Positions 7,631-15,194 of a stretch of DNA of 21,528 nt are shown one piece after another; position 1 is the first letter of the stretch; the number at the start of each line of letters is the position of its first letter. The notes below the pieces were generated by a model. That model made no database searches. It was not told where the DNA came from and saw nothing but the letters and a program-made list of their open reading frames with translations. The stretch covers positions 1-21,528 of the forward strand of contig JAGGWI010000095.1 of the NCBI GenBank assembly GCA_021157505.1, read 5' to 3'. Source of the DNA: Desulfuromusa sp. (GTDB lineage: Bacteria; Desulfobacterota; Desulfuromonadia; Desulfuromonadales; Geopsychrobacteraceae). The position numbers and the translations under genes were made by a program.

Positions 7631-7993
7631 GTGGATGTTTCCCAAAAAAGACGTGTTGCAAGGCTTAAACGTCAAGCACGAGTCAGAAAAAAAATACGTG
7701 GTACAACTGAGTGCCCGCGCCTCTCTGTCTTTCGTAGCGCTAAACATATTTATGCGCAGATTATTGAGGACGTAACGGGTACAACCCTGGTTGCAGCTTC
7801 AACTCTTGGTAAAGAAGTTGATTTGGCTGGTAGTGGCAATATTGCCGCGGCTAAAGCAGTCGGTAGTTCCATCGCTAAAAAAGCTCTGGATAAAAATATC
7901 ACCAACGTCGTTTTCGACCGTAACGGTTTCCTGTATCAGGGGCGTATTCAAGCGCTTGCTGACGCTGCCAGAGAAACCGGATTGAAGCTGTAG
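7631..7993 (+). CDS. rplR: 50S ribosomal protein L18
   Basis: Encodes a 120-residue L18 (117 in E. coli), which binds 5S rRNA with L5. The basic N-terminal arm (KRRVARLKRQARVRKKIRG) precedes the domain containing RLSVFRSAKHIYAQIIED. The ending DRNGFLYQGRIQALADAARE is the family signature. The start is GTG at 7631 behind a strong TAAGGAG (7617-7623, 7 nt spacing). It is the only large-subunit gene in the window without an ATG start. Confidence 0.96.
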   Translation: MDVSQKRRVARLKRQARVRKKIRGTTECPRLSVFRSAKHIYAQIIEDVTGTTLVAASTLGKEVDLAGSGNIAAAKAVGSSIAKKALDKNITNVVFDRNGFLYQGRIQALADAARETGLKL

Positions 7994-8005
7994 AGGAGAG
8001 TGTTT

Positions 8006-8497
8006 GTGCTGCACATTGATCCCAATGAATTAGAATTGACCGATCGCGTCATTCATATCAATCGTAACGCTAAAGTTGTCAAAGGTGGCCGACGTTTCAG
8101 TTTTTCTGCCCTTGTCATCGTTGGTGATGGAAATGGTCACGTAGGCTACGGCCTCGGTAAGGCCAAAGAGGTTCCTGAGGCTATCCGTAAGGGTGTTGAA
8201 AAGGCCAAGAAAAGTTTGATCAAGGTGCCCATCCAGGAAGGGAGAACTATCCCCTATGATGTCATCGGCAAGTTTGGTGCGGGGAGAGTGCTCCTCAAAC
8301 CGGCATCAGATGGTACGGGTGTCATCGCCGGTGGTGCGGTTCGACCAATTCTTGAGGCGGTCGGGATTGGAAATATCCTGACTAAATGCCTGGGTTCTAA
8401 TAACCCTCATAATGTAGTCAAGGCAACGATGAATGCACTGAAAATGCTTAAAAGCCCGGCACAGATTTATGCCCGTCGTGGTATTACTCAGGATTGA
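8006..8497 (+). CDS. rpsE: 30S ribosomal protein S5
   Basis: Encodes a 163-residue S5 (167 in E. coli), which works in accuracy and at the mRNA entrance with S3 and S4. The dsRNA-binding-like N-domain carries KVVKGGRRFSFSALVIVGDG, then GHVGYGLGKAKEVPEAI. The C-domain contains GVIAGGAVRPILEAVGI. Two in-frame GTGs are candidates. 8006 was chosen because GAGGAG at 7993-7998 is 7 nt from it but only 1 nt from the GTG at 8000. The product starts with two residues fewer than the longest frame. Confidence 0.95.
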   Translation: MLHIDPNELELTDRVIHINRNAKVVKGGRRFSFSALVIVGDGNGHVGYGLGKAKEVPEAIRKGVEKAKKSLIKVPIQEGRTIPYDVIGKFGAGRVLLKPASDGTGVIAGGAVRPILEAVGIGNILTKCLGSNNPHNVVKATMNALKMLKSPAQIYARRGITQD

Positions 8498-8525
8498 GAG
8501 TTACTGGATCTAGGAGAACAAGATA

Positions 8526-8705
8526 ATGGCGACGGAAGTAAAAGTTACCCTGAAGAAAAGTCCGATTGGTCGTAAGGCCTATTTTGCAAAAGTTCTTAAA
8601 GGCCTGGGATTGACTCGTCTGCACCAGACAGTAGCTTTACAGGATACTCCAGAAATTCGCGGAATGATCCGAAAAGTTGAACACATGGTAGCGGTTGAAG
8701 ACTGA
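8526..8705 (+). CDS. rpmD: 50S ribosomal protein L30
   Basis: A short 59-residue frame between rpsE and rplO, translated by hand, reads ATEVKVTLKKSPIGRKAYFA and then KVLKGLGLTRLHQTVALQD. It is a clear L30, with the family motif SPIG...LGL.R..Q.V...DTPEIRGMI. L30 is a small protein on the 50S solvent side and is absent from some bacteria. TAGGAG at 8511-8516 lies 9 nt before the ATG. The stop is TGA at 8703-8705. Confidence 0.96.
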   Translation: MATEVKVTLKKSPIGRKAYFAKVLKGLGLTRLHQTVALQDTPEIRGMIRKVEHMVAVED

Positions 8706-8726
8706 TAACACGCAGAGGATAGTAAG

Positions 8727-9167
8727 ATGGATTTAAGTAATCTAAAGCCGGTTCCCGGTGCAACAAAAAATAGAAAACGTCTTGGCCGAGGTCATGGATC
8801 CGGAACCGGAAAGCAATCTGGCAAGGGACATAAAGGTCAGAATTCGCGTAGTGGTGGCGGCGTCAAGCCAGGTTTTGAAGGCGGCCAAATGCCCCTGCAG
8901 CGAAGAATACCGAAGCGTGGGTTTGTTTCCAGAAACAAAAAAATCTACAGTTTGGTGAATTTGCGCGATCTGGAGATTTTTGCAGATGGGTCAGTTGTTG
9001 ATCTTGAGCAATATGGGAAAACCGGTTTAGTCGGTAGAATCAGAGATGGAATCAAAATTTTGGCAGACGGCGAGATATCTAAGGCGTTGACTGTTCAAGC
9101 ACACAAGTTCAGTAAGTCTGCTGCTGCAAAGATTGAAGCTGCAGGTGGTAAGGTCGAGGTTCTCTAG
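8727..9167 (+). CDS. rplO: 50S ribosomal protein L15
   Basis: Encodes a 146-residue L15 (144 in E. coli), a late-assembly protein. Its long glycine- and lysine-rich N-terminal arm threads into 23S rRNA: KNRKRLGRGHGSGTGKQSG, then GFEGGQMPLQRRIPKRGF. The C-terminal globular domain ends KIEAAGGKVEVL. AGAGGA at 8714-8719 lies 7 nt before the ATG. secY begins only 3 nt after its stop. Confidence 0.96.
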   Translation: MDLSNLKPVPGATKNRKRLGRGHGSGTGKQSGKGHKGQNSRSGGGVKPGFEGGQMPLQRRIPKRGFVSRNKKIYSLVNLRDLEIFADGSVVDLEQYGKTGLVGRIRDGIKILADGEISKALTVQAHKFSKSAAAKIEAAGGKVEVL

Positions 9168-9170
9168 GTT

Positions 9171-10478
9171 ATGTCAACCCTGCAGAATATTATAGCTATT
9201 CCTGAGTTGCGGCGGCGGATCCTCTTCACCTTGGCAATGCTTGCGGTTTATCGGGTGGGTTGTCATGTTCCAACTCCCGGTATTGATGCTCATGTTTTGG
9301 CTAAATTCTTTGAGGGAACTGAGGGGACCTTGCTGGGGTTGGTCAGTGCATTTACTGGTGGTGCCTTGCAGCAGATGGCTGTCTTTGCCCTTGGAATCAT
9401 GCCATACATCAGCGCGTCGATCATCTTACAACTGTTAACAGTTGTTTTTGAGCCGATTGAAAAACTCTCCAAAGAGGGTGAGCAGGGTCGCAAGAAAATT
9501 ACTGAATATACACGTTACGGGACTATCGTTCTGGCGCTTATTCAGGGTACCGGTATTGCGGTGGGTTTGCAGTCGATGGTTGGCCCTGCCGGTGAACCGG
9601 TTGTCCTTAACCCTGGAACGGGTTTCATTTTGATGACGGTTATCACTTTGACCGCAGGTACTGCTTTCATCATGTGGTTAGGTGAGCAAATCACGGAACG
9701 GGGTATTGGTAACGGCATTTCGCTGATCATCTTTGCCGGTATTGTGGCTGGTATGCCTTCCGCTATCGTTAACTCGATTCGGTTGGTGCAAACAGGTGCG
9801 ATGTCCCCGACGATTGTTCTCTTTATCCTTGCTTTGATGCTGGTCACAGTTGGTGCCATTGTTTTTATGGAGCGAGCTCAGCGACGTGTGCCGATTCATT
9901 ATGCGAAGCGGGTTGTTGGTATGCGAAATATGGGCGGGCAAGCTAGCCACCTCCCCTTGAAAATCAACATGAGTGGTGTTATTCCGCCAATATTTGCCAG
10001 CTCTATTATGATGTTTCCAGCCACTATAGCAAACTTTATCGACGCTCCCTGGGTGAAGACAATGTCCGCTTATTTGTCACCATCGCATTGGGTGTATAAT
10101 GCTTTTTATATTGCTTTTATTGTCTTCTTTTGCTACTTCTACACGGCTATAACGTTTAACCCTGTAAACGTTGCGGATAATATAAAAAATCAAGGTGGTT
10201 TTGTCCCTGGAATTCGCCCCGGTAAAGAAACTGCGAACTACTTGGACATTGTATTGAGTCGGTTAACTTTTGTTGGCGCAATTTATATCTCTCTGGTTTG
10301 TGTATTGCCAACCCTCCTGATCAGTCAATTGAATGTCCCTTTCTTTTTTGGCGGGACAGCGTTGTTGATTGTCGTTGGCGTGGGTATGGATACGGCTTCC
10401 CAGATTGAGGCACACTTGATCTCTCGCTCCTATGAAGGCTTTATGAAGGGTGTGACACTCAAGGGTCGGCACGGCTAG
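9171..10478 (+). CDS. secY: Preprotein translocase channel subunit SecY
   Basis: Encodes a 435-residue SecY, the normal length for the inner-membrane channel of the Sec translocon (with SecE and SecG) with ten transmembrane helices. Visible landmarks are the opening PELRRRILFTLAMLAVYRVG, HVPTPGID ahead of the plug region, and PFFFGGTALLIVVGVGMDTA in the last membrane segments. Cytosolic loop residues RRVPIHYAKR and GQASHLPLKINMSGVIPPIF are conserved. The start lies 3 nt after rplO; the only SD-like sequence is GAGGT at 9156-9160 within rplO, so coupling to rplO translation is likely. Confidence 0.97.
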   Translation: MSTLQNIIAIPELRRRILFTLAMLAVYRVGCHVPTPGIDAHVLAKFFEGTEGTLLGLVSAFTGGALQQMAVFALGIMPYISASIILQLLTVVFEPIEKLSKEGEQGRKKITEYTRYGTIVLALIQGTGIAVGLQSMVGPAGEPVVLNPGTGFILMTVITLTAGTAFIMWLGEQITERGIGNGISLIIFAGIVAGMPSAIVNSIRLVQTGAMSPTIVLFILALMLVTVGAIVFMERAQRRVPIHYAKRVVGMRNMGGQASHLPLKINMSGVIPPIFASSIMMFPATIANFIDAPWVKTMSAYLSPSHWVYNAFYIAFIVFFCYFYTAITFNPVNVADNIKNQGGFVPGIRPGKETANYLDIVLSRLTFVGAIYISLVCVLPTLLISQLNVPFFFGGTALLIVVGVGMDTASQIEAHLISRSYEGFMKGVTLKGRHG

Positions 10479-10489
10479 GATCTTGTTTC

Positions 10490-11137
10490 ATGAATATTAT
10501 TTTGTTAGGACCACCAGGCGCTGGCAAGGGGACACAGGCAGCGTTGTTGGTGAAAAAATATGGCATTCCACAAATTTCTACTGGAGATATGTTGCGTGCT
10601 GCAGTGCAAGCACAGTCGCCGATGGGAATTGAAGCTAAGAAACATATGAACGCTGGTGGTTTGGTGCCTGACAATGTCGTTATTGGTATTGTGCGAGAGC
10701 GATTGGGTGAGGATGACTGCCAGGATGGTTTTATCCTTGACGGTTTTCCCCGTACCGGACCTCAGGCAGATTCATTGAAGCAAGTGCTCGCTGAACTTGG
10801 TAAAACACTTGATTCTGTTATTTCGCTACAGGTTGATACCGATGCTTTAGTTGTTCGATTAACAGGACGTCGTACCTGTACTGACTGTGGTAAGGGATTT
10901 CACTTACAGTTTGATCCCCCGGCTGAAGATGGAAAATGCAGTTCCTGTGGTGGTGAGTTAATGCAACGGGATGATGACACTGAGGCCACAATACGTAACC
11001 GCATGAAGGTCTATCAGCAACAAACTGCACCTCTGGAAGATTATTATCGCAAAGAGGGGTTGTTGGTCGTGGTTGACGGTATGGGTGATATTTCAACAGT
11101 TAAACAAACGATCCTTGCCGCACTTCAGGACTGCTGA
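10490..11137 (+). CDS. adk: Adenylate kinase, zinc-LID type
   Basis: Encodes a 215-residue adenylate kinase, which catalyses ATP + AMP to 2 ADP in the cytoplasm. The P-loop GPPGAGKGT is at residues 7-15, the AMP-binding region includes STGDMLRAAV (30-39), and DGFPRT is at 84-89. The LID domain carries four cysteines (C130, C133, C150, C153), the zinc-binding LID found in many Gram-positive and some proteobacterial enzymes; E. coli Adk lacks it. Its SD (AGGA, 10477-10480) overlaps the secY stop codon. The usual neighbours secY and map support the call. Confidence 0.97.
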   Translation: MNIILLGPPGAGKGTQAALLVKKYGIPQISTGDMLRAAVQAQSPMGIEAKKHMNAGGLVPDNVVIGIVRERLGEDDCQDGFILDGFPRTGPQADSLKQVLAELGKTLDSVISLQVDTDALVVRLTGRRTCTDCGKGFHLQFDPPAEDGKCSSCGGELMQRDDDTEATIRNRMKVYQQQTAPLEDYYRKEGLLVVVDGMGDISTVKQTILAALQDC

Positions 11138-11138
11138 G

Positions 11139-11885
11139 TTGATTGTTATAAAGTCAGCTTCTGAAATAAAAAAAATGCGAATAGCGGGGCGGATGGTTGC
11201 AGAGATTTTGCAGCTGCTTCGTGAAAAGATTCAGCCCGGAGTTACTACTTTTGAATTAGATCAATTGGCTGAGAAACAATGTACCAAATGGAAGGCTAGA
11301 CCGGCTTTCAAGGGTTACGGTGGCTTTCCTTTTACTATTTGTGCTTCGCCTAATGACAGAGTTGTCCATGGGTTTCCCAACCAGGAGCCGTTGCAGAGTG
11401 GGGATATCCTCAGCATCGATTTTGGCCTGATTATTGGTGGTTTTTACGGTGATTCGGCAATAACTGTTCCGGTTGGTAAAATTGATTCCAAAGCTGAGCA
11501 GTTGCTTAAGGTTACAAACGATTCATTGCATTGTGGAATCGCTGCAGCAGTAACAGGTGGGCACCTTTCAGATATTTCTAACGCGGTTCAGGTGCGGGTT
11601 GAAAAAGAGAGTTTCAGTGTTGTTCGTGAATTTGTAGGTCATGGTATCGGCCGTCAGCTGCATGAAGACCCGCAGATTCCGAATTATGGAGCAGCGGGGC
11701 TGGGGCCAAAGTTAAAAGAGGGTATGACCATAGCAATTGAGCCAATGGTTAATATCGGGCTTTCGGGGGTTAAGGTTCTTGAAGATGGCTGGACTGCCGT
11801 AACTGTAGATGGCCAACTTTCGGCGCATTTTGAACATACAGTCGCACTCACAGAGAATGGGCCTGAAATACTGACCCGTCTATAA
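11139..11885 (+). CDS. map: Methionine aminopeptidase, type I
   Basis: Encodes a 248-residue type I methionine aminopeptidase, which removes the initiator Met after deformylation. All catalytic and metal-binding residues are visible: H78 (VVHG), D94 (SIDFG), D105 (GDSA), H168 (GHGIG), E201 (IEPM) and E232 (FEHT). The start is taken as TTG at 11139 (MIVIKSASEIKKMR), 1 nt after the adk stop, with AGGA at 11127-11130 spaced 8 nt. The frame stays open upstream to 11073, but that extension overlaps adk and does not resemble the family. Confidence 0.95.
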   Translation: MIVIKSASEIKKMRIAGRMVAEILQLLREKIQPGVTTFELDQLAEKQCTKWKARPAFKGYGGFPFTICASPNDRVVHGFPNQEPLQSGDILSIDFGLIIGGFYGDSAITVPVGKIDSKAEQLLKVTNDSLHCGIAAAVTGGHLSDISNAVQVRVEKESFSVVREFVGHGIGRQLHEDPQIPNYGAAGLGPKLKEGMTIAIEPMVNIGLSGVKVLEDGWTAVTVDGQLSAHFEHTVALTENGPEILTRL

Positions 11886-11903
11886 ACTAGAAAAAATGTT
11901 GTT

Positions 11904-11921
11904 TCTGTCGCTGTTGACAGA
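11904..11921 (+). repeat. Inverted repeat between map and rpmJ
   Basis: TCTGTC and GACAGA form a perfect 6-bp stem around a 6-nt loop (GCTGTT) in the 62-nt gap between map and rpmJ. This is where infA lies in many bacteria. No T-tract follows, so it is not an intrinsic terminator. It could be a small mRNA hairpin ahead of the rpmJ Shine-Dalgarno sequence, or chance. Confidence 0.4.
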
Positions 11922-11947
11922 TGAAATGATAGGAAAAGGATCTCAAA

Positions 11948-12061
11948 ATGAAGGTTAGAGCTTCGGTTAAGAAGATCTGTGATAAATGCAAAGTTGTTAA
12001 ACGTAAAGGTGTTATCCGGATCATCTGCGAGAACCCTAAACACAAGCAAAGACAGGGATAA
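11948..12061 (+). CDS. rpmJ: 50S ribosomal protein L36, zinc-binding
   Basis: A 37-residue frame translated by hand begins KVRASVKKICDKCKVVKRKG and ends ENPKHKQRQG. It is the zinc-binding (C+) L36, with ligands C11, C14, C27 and H32. L36 is a tiny 50S protein near the base of the L7/L12 stalk. AAGGA at 11936-11940 precedes the ATG by 7 nt. It joins the spc genes to the alpha block. Confidence 0.97.
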   Translation: MKVRASVKKICDKCKVVKRKGVIRIICENPKHKQRQG

Positions 12062-12078
12062 GGCCCTAGGAGGCAAAA

Positions 12079-12447
12079 TTGGCACGTATTGCTGGAGTCG
12101 ATTTACCGCGTAACAAACGCATTGAAGTGGCTATGACATATATTTATGGGATTGGTCGCACTACGTCGCAAAAGATTCTTTCACAGGCTGGTGTTGATGG
12201 TAACGCTCGCACTGATGATTTGACAGAATCTGAACTGGTGAAGATTCGTGAACTAGTGGACAAGAATTGCAACGTTGAGGGTGATTTGCGACGTGAGCTG
12301 ACAATGAATATTAAACGCTTGATGGATCTTGGTTGCTATCGTGGATTGCGTCATCGTAAAGGTCTGCCAGTGCGTGGTCAGAACACCAAGAATAATTCAA
12401 GGACTCGTAAGGGGCCGAAGAAGACTGTTGCCGGTAAGAAAAAATAA
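12079..12447 (+). CDS. rpsM: 30S ribosomal protein S13
   Basis: Encodes a 122-residue S13 (118 in E. coli), which contacts tRNA and forms intersubunit bridges with L5 from the 30S head. The opening ARIAGVDLPRNKRIEVAMTY and the signature CYRGLRHRKGLPVRGQNTK are canonical. The basic tail RKGPKKTVAGKKK is intact. The start is TTG at 12079, offset by a strong TAGGAGG at 12067-12073 (5 nt spacing). No ATG or GTG start fits the conserved N-terminus. Confidence 0.96.
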   Translation: MARIAGVDLPRNKRIEVAMTYIYGIGRTTSQKILSQAGVDGNARTDDLTESELVKIRELVDKNCNVEGDLRRELTMNIKRLMDLGCYRGLRHRKGLPVRGQNTKNNSRTRKGPKKTVAGKKK

Positions 12448-12458
12448 GCGGAGTTAAC

Positions 12459-12854
12459 ATGGCTAAATCAGGTAAGAAAGTCGTTCGTAAAAAAGTTGAA
12501 AAGAAGAATATTGCTAAAGGTGTTGTGCATATACAATCGACCTTTAATAATACTATTGTGACAATTTGCGACCCCGTGGGTAACGTTGTTGCATGGTCTA
12601 CGTCGGGAGCCAAAGGGTTTAAGGGCTCACGTAAAAGTACACCATTTGCAGCGCAAATTGCGGCAGAAGATGCTGCGACCAAAGCTATGGAACACGGTAT
12701 GCGTTCGGTTGATGCATATGTAAAAGGTCCAGGAAGTGGTCGTGAGTCAGCTTTGCGTGCACTCTCACTGGCAGGTTTGACAGTTACTATGATTAAGGAC
12801 GTAACACCGATACCTCACAATGGTTGTCGTCCGCCCAAGCGTCGTCGCGTTTAA
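12459..12854 (+). CDS. rpsK: 30S ribosomal protein S11
   Basis: Encodes a 131-residue S11 (129 in E. coli), which sits on the platform near the Shine-Dalgarno helix. Conserved parts include HIQSTFNNTIVTICDPVGNV, KGPGSGRESALRALSLAGL and the C-terminus PHNGCRPPKRRRV. The Asn-Gly in the last motif is the site of isoaspartate formation in E. coli S11. GCGGAG at 12448-12453 precedes the ATG by 5 nt. Confidence 0.97.
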   Translation: MAKSGKKVVRKKVEKKNIAKGVVHIQSTFNNTIVTICDPVGNVVAWSTSGAKGFKGSRKSTPFAAQIAAEDAATKAMEHGMRSVDAYVKGPGSGRESALRALSLAGLTVTMIKDVTPIPHNGCRPPKRRRV

Positions 12855-12872
12855 GCATCAAGGAGGAAGAAG

Positions 12873-13502
12873 TTGTCTAGATACTCTGGTCCAGTCTGCC
12901 GACAGTGCAGAAGAGAAAATGCTAAGCTGTTTCTGAAAGGGGACAGATGTTATACCGATAAATGTGCTTTGGAGCGCCGTAACTATGCTCCAGGACAACA
13001 TGGTCAACGCCGTACTAAAGTTTCAGATTACGGAACCCAATTGCGTGAAAAGCAAAAGGTCAAACGTACCTATGGCTTGCAGGAAAAACAGTTCCGACTC
13101 TATTTTGCCAAAGCAGACCAGATGAAGGGTGTAACGGGTGAGAATCTGTTAATGCTTCTTGAGCGTCGCCTTGATAATGCTATTTATCGGCTTGGCTTTT
13201 CGGTATCCAGGGCTCAGGCGCGGACTTTAGTTCGTCATGGTCATTTTCAGGTCAATGGTCGGAAGGTCAACATCCCTTCTTATCTCGTGCGTCCTAATGA
13301 TGTAGTTAGTTTGCGTGAGAAGAGTCGTGAGGTCGCTTGTATCAACGAGTCCTTAGACAGCGTCATGCGTCGTGGGTTACCGTCTTGGGTCGAGCTTGAG
13401 CGTGATGCCTTCAAAGGGACAATAAAGACATTGCCGGTACGTAGTGAATTGACCACACCTGAGTTCCAGGAACAGTTGATTGTTGAACTTTACTCTAAAT
13501 AA
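12873..13502 (+). CDS. rpsD: 30S ribosomal protein S4, four-cysteine form
   Basis: Encodes a 209-residue S4 (206 in E. coli), the primary 16S 5'-domain binder that helps start 30S assembly. The N-terminal region holds four cysteines (C9, C12, C26, C31 in VCRQCRR...DRCYTDKCALE), the zinc-binding C+ form. The S4 RNA-binding domain follows at about residues 95-160 (ERRLDNAIYRLGFSVSRAQA). In E. coli S4 represses the alpha operon; no pseudoknot operator was identified here. The start is TTG at 12873 behind AGGAGG at 12861-12866 (6 nt spacing). Confidence 0.96.
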   Translation: MSRYSGPVCRQCRRENAKLFLKGDRCYTDKCALERRNYAPGQHGQRRTKVSDYGTQLREKQKVKRTYGLQEKQFRLYFAKADQMKGVTGENLLMLLERRLDNAIYRLGFSVSRAQARTLVRHGHFQVNGRKVNIPSYLVRPNDVVSLREKSREVACINESLDSVMRRGLPSWVELERDAFKGTIKTLPVRSELTTPEFQEQLIVELYSK

Positions 13503-13545
13503 TTCCTAACCTCATCAGGGTATCTTGAGAGGGAGAACTAAATAT

Positions 13546-14556
13546 ATGTACAAAAACTGGAGAGATCTGATCAAACCGATGCGTTTGGAAGCAACTGAAT
13601 TAACCGATACCTACGGTAAATTTGTTGCTGAACCATTTGAGCGTGGATTTGGCACAACTCTGGGTAATTCCTTGCGGCGGATTCTTTTGTCATCTCTTCA
13701 AGGGGCAGCAATTACCTCTGTGCGGATCAAAAATGTTCAGCATGAGTTCTCAAGCGTTGTTGGTGTCACCGAGGATGTGACGGACATCATCCTTAATTTA
13801 AAAGGTGTAAAAATTCGTTTACATGGTCATGATGATCGTAACATTCGGATTGTGCAGAAGGGTGTTGGCGTTATTACGGCCGGTGATATTATTACCGATA
13901 ATAATGTTGAGATTTTAAACCCCGACCATCACATCGCGACTTGTGGTGATAATACTGATCTGGAAATTGATATGACCGTTGCCATGGGCAAGGGCTATGT
14001 TTTTGCTGAGAAAAATCGTGACGATAGTGCTCCGGTTGGAACTATTCCAATCGACGCCATTTTTTCTCCGATTGCAAAAGTTAATTACAACGTCTCGAAT
14101 GCACGTGTTGGGCAGATCACCGATTATGACAAGTTGACACTGGAAATAAATACCGATGGCAGTGTCAAGCCGGAAGATGCAATTGCTTATGCCGCTAAAA
14201 TTTACAAAGAGCAATTGCAGATCTTTATCAATTTTGACGAAACTGAAGAGCCGGTGCAGGAAGAAGAAAACACTGAAAAGCATAAAATAAATGAAAACCT
14301 TTATCGTTCGGTTGAAGAGCTTGAACTTTCGGTTCGTAGTGCTAACTGTTTGAAGAATGCACAGATTAACCTTATCGGTGAATTGGTACAAAAGTCTGAA
14401 GCGGAGATGCTCAAGACCCAGAACTTTGGCAGAAAGTCACTGAATGAGATCAAGGATATTCTTGTTGAGATGGGTTTGGGACTCGGTGTGAAATTGGACA
14501 ATTTCCCTGATCCTGATTATATCAAATTGATTCAAAAGGGTCATGACGACGAATAG
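13546..14556 (+). CDS. rpoA: DNA-directed RNA polymerase subunit alpha
   Basis: Encodes a 336-residue alpha subunit (329 in E. coli). The dimer scaffolds RNA polymerase assembly and its C-terminal domain contacts UP elements and activators. The N-terminal domain has the family segment EPFERGFGTTLGNSLRRILL. An acidic linker (ETEEPVQEEENTE) leads to the C-terminal domain. The DNA-binding residues there are conserved: R264, N267 and K270 (VRSANCLK), and G295, K297, S298 (NFGRKS). The ATG at 13546 has GGGAG at 13531-13535; an upstream TTG at 13525 gives an unlikely extension. Confidence 0.97.
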   Translation: MYKNWRDLIKPMRLEATELTDTYGKFVAEPFERGFGTTLGNSLRRILLSSLQGAAITSVRIKNVQHEFSSVVGVTEDVTDIILNLKGVKIRLHGHDDRNIRIVQKGVGVITAGDIITDNNVEILNPDHHIATCGDNTDLEIDMTVAMGKGYVFAEKNRDDSAPVGTIPIDAIFSPIAKVNYNVSNARVGQITDYDKLTLEINTDGSVKPEDAIAYAAKIYKEQLQIFINFDETEEPVQEEENTEKHKINENLYRSVEELELSVRSANCLKNAQINLIGELVQKSEAEMLKTQNFGRKSLNEIKDILVEMGLGLGVKLDNFPDPDYIKLIQKGHDDE

Positions 14557-14592
14557 TCCCTTTTGCTTGGTTTTTAGAAAGGAACAAAAGCA

Positions 14593-15036
14593 ATGCGCCA
14601 CAATAAATCTGGCAGACGTCTTGGGCGTAAGCCTGACCATCGTCAGCATATGATGCAGAATATGGTCACCTCATTCTTTGAGCAAGAGCGAATCACTACA
14701 ACAGTTACCCGGGCTAAAGAACTGCGTAAACTGGTAGATAAAATGATCACGTTCGGTAAACGGGGAGATCTTCATGCCCGGCGACAGGTTCTTCGTGTTA
14801 TTCATGACCAGAAGGTTGTTGCAAAGCTGTTTGAAATGATCTCACCACGCTATACTGAGCGTCCCGGTGGTTATACCCGAATCATAAAAATTGAAAATCG
14901 CCAGGGAGATAACGCTCCAATGGCAATTATTGAGTTAGTTGAGGAAGGTTTCGTAGCACAGAAAGACGACACAACCGATTCCGAGAAGTCTGCTGGGGAT
15001 AAAACTGAAAAATCAACTGAGGCTGTAACTGCTTAA
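14593..15036 (+). CDS. rplQ: 50S ribosomal protein L17
   Basis: Encodes a 147-residue L17 (127 in E. coli), located near the exit tunnel. The core RHNKSGRRLGRKPDHRQHMM, then TTTVTRAKELRKLVDKMITF, is canonical up to AIIELVEEG. Residues 121-147 form an extra low-complexity tail rich in Asp, Glu, Lys, Ser and Thr, probably disordered. AAGGA at 14579-14583 precedes the ATG by 9 nt. It is the last gene before the terminator and closes the ribosomal cluster. Confidence 0.96.
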   Translation: MRHNKSGRRLGRKPDHRQHMMQNMVTSFFEQERITTTVTRAKELRKLVDKMITFGKRGDLHARRQVLRVIHDQKVVAKLFEMISPRYTERPGGYTRIIKIENRQGDNAPMAIIELVEEGFVAQKDDTTDSEKSAGDKTEKSTEAVTA

Positions 15037-15063
15037 AGCGGCTTTTCCAAATATTCTTTATCA

Positions 15064-15100
15064 GGGGGCAGAGAGTTATTTCTTTGCCCCCTTTTTTATT
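15064..15100 (+). terminator. Intrinsic terminator after rplQ
   Basis: GGGGGCAGAGA (15064-15074) pairs with TCTTTGCCCCC (15081-15091) in an 11-bp stem containing one G-T pair, around a 6-nt loop. A T-rich run (15092-15100, TTTTTTATT) follows directly. It lies 28 nt after the rplQ stop and is the only strong rho-independent terminator seen in the window, marking the end of the long ribosomal transcription unit. Confidence 0.92.
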
Positions 15101-15194
15101 TTCACCTATCTTGTTCACGTTGACTCTGTCAGAACAGAATGATAGTTTCCAGCTGACTACAACTTCCTGATTTGGTGCAATAGCAGGTGCTTTT

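Noticed and set aside
11073..11138. N-terminal extension of map overlapping adk
   Set aside because: The added residues overlap adk out of frame and do not look like Map; TTG 11139 gives the standard length with an SD sequence.
11914..11941. TTGACA as a possible -35 box before rpmJ
   Set aside because: It falls inside the inverted repeat and no sequence 16-18 nt downstream matches a -10 box better than 3/6.
11896..11958. 20-codon frame in the map-rpmJ gap, overlapping the rpmJ start (MLFLSLLTDEMIGKG...)
   Set aside because: No Shine-Dalgarno sequence precedes its ATG and it resembles no known peptide; I could not support it as a leader peptide.
13915..14391. 158-codon open frame on the minus strand inside rpoA
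   Set aside because: It lies wholly within conserved rpoA; the translation is low in recognisable motifs and no promoter or SD sequence supports it.
15120..15148. Possible mgtE promoter TTGACT-17 nt-TAGTTT
   Set aside because: The -10 matches only 3/6 and a competing weak pair exists nearby. A promoter is expected in this gap, but this one is not convincing enough to annotate.
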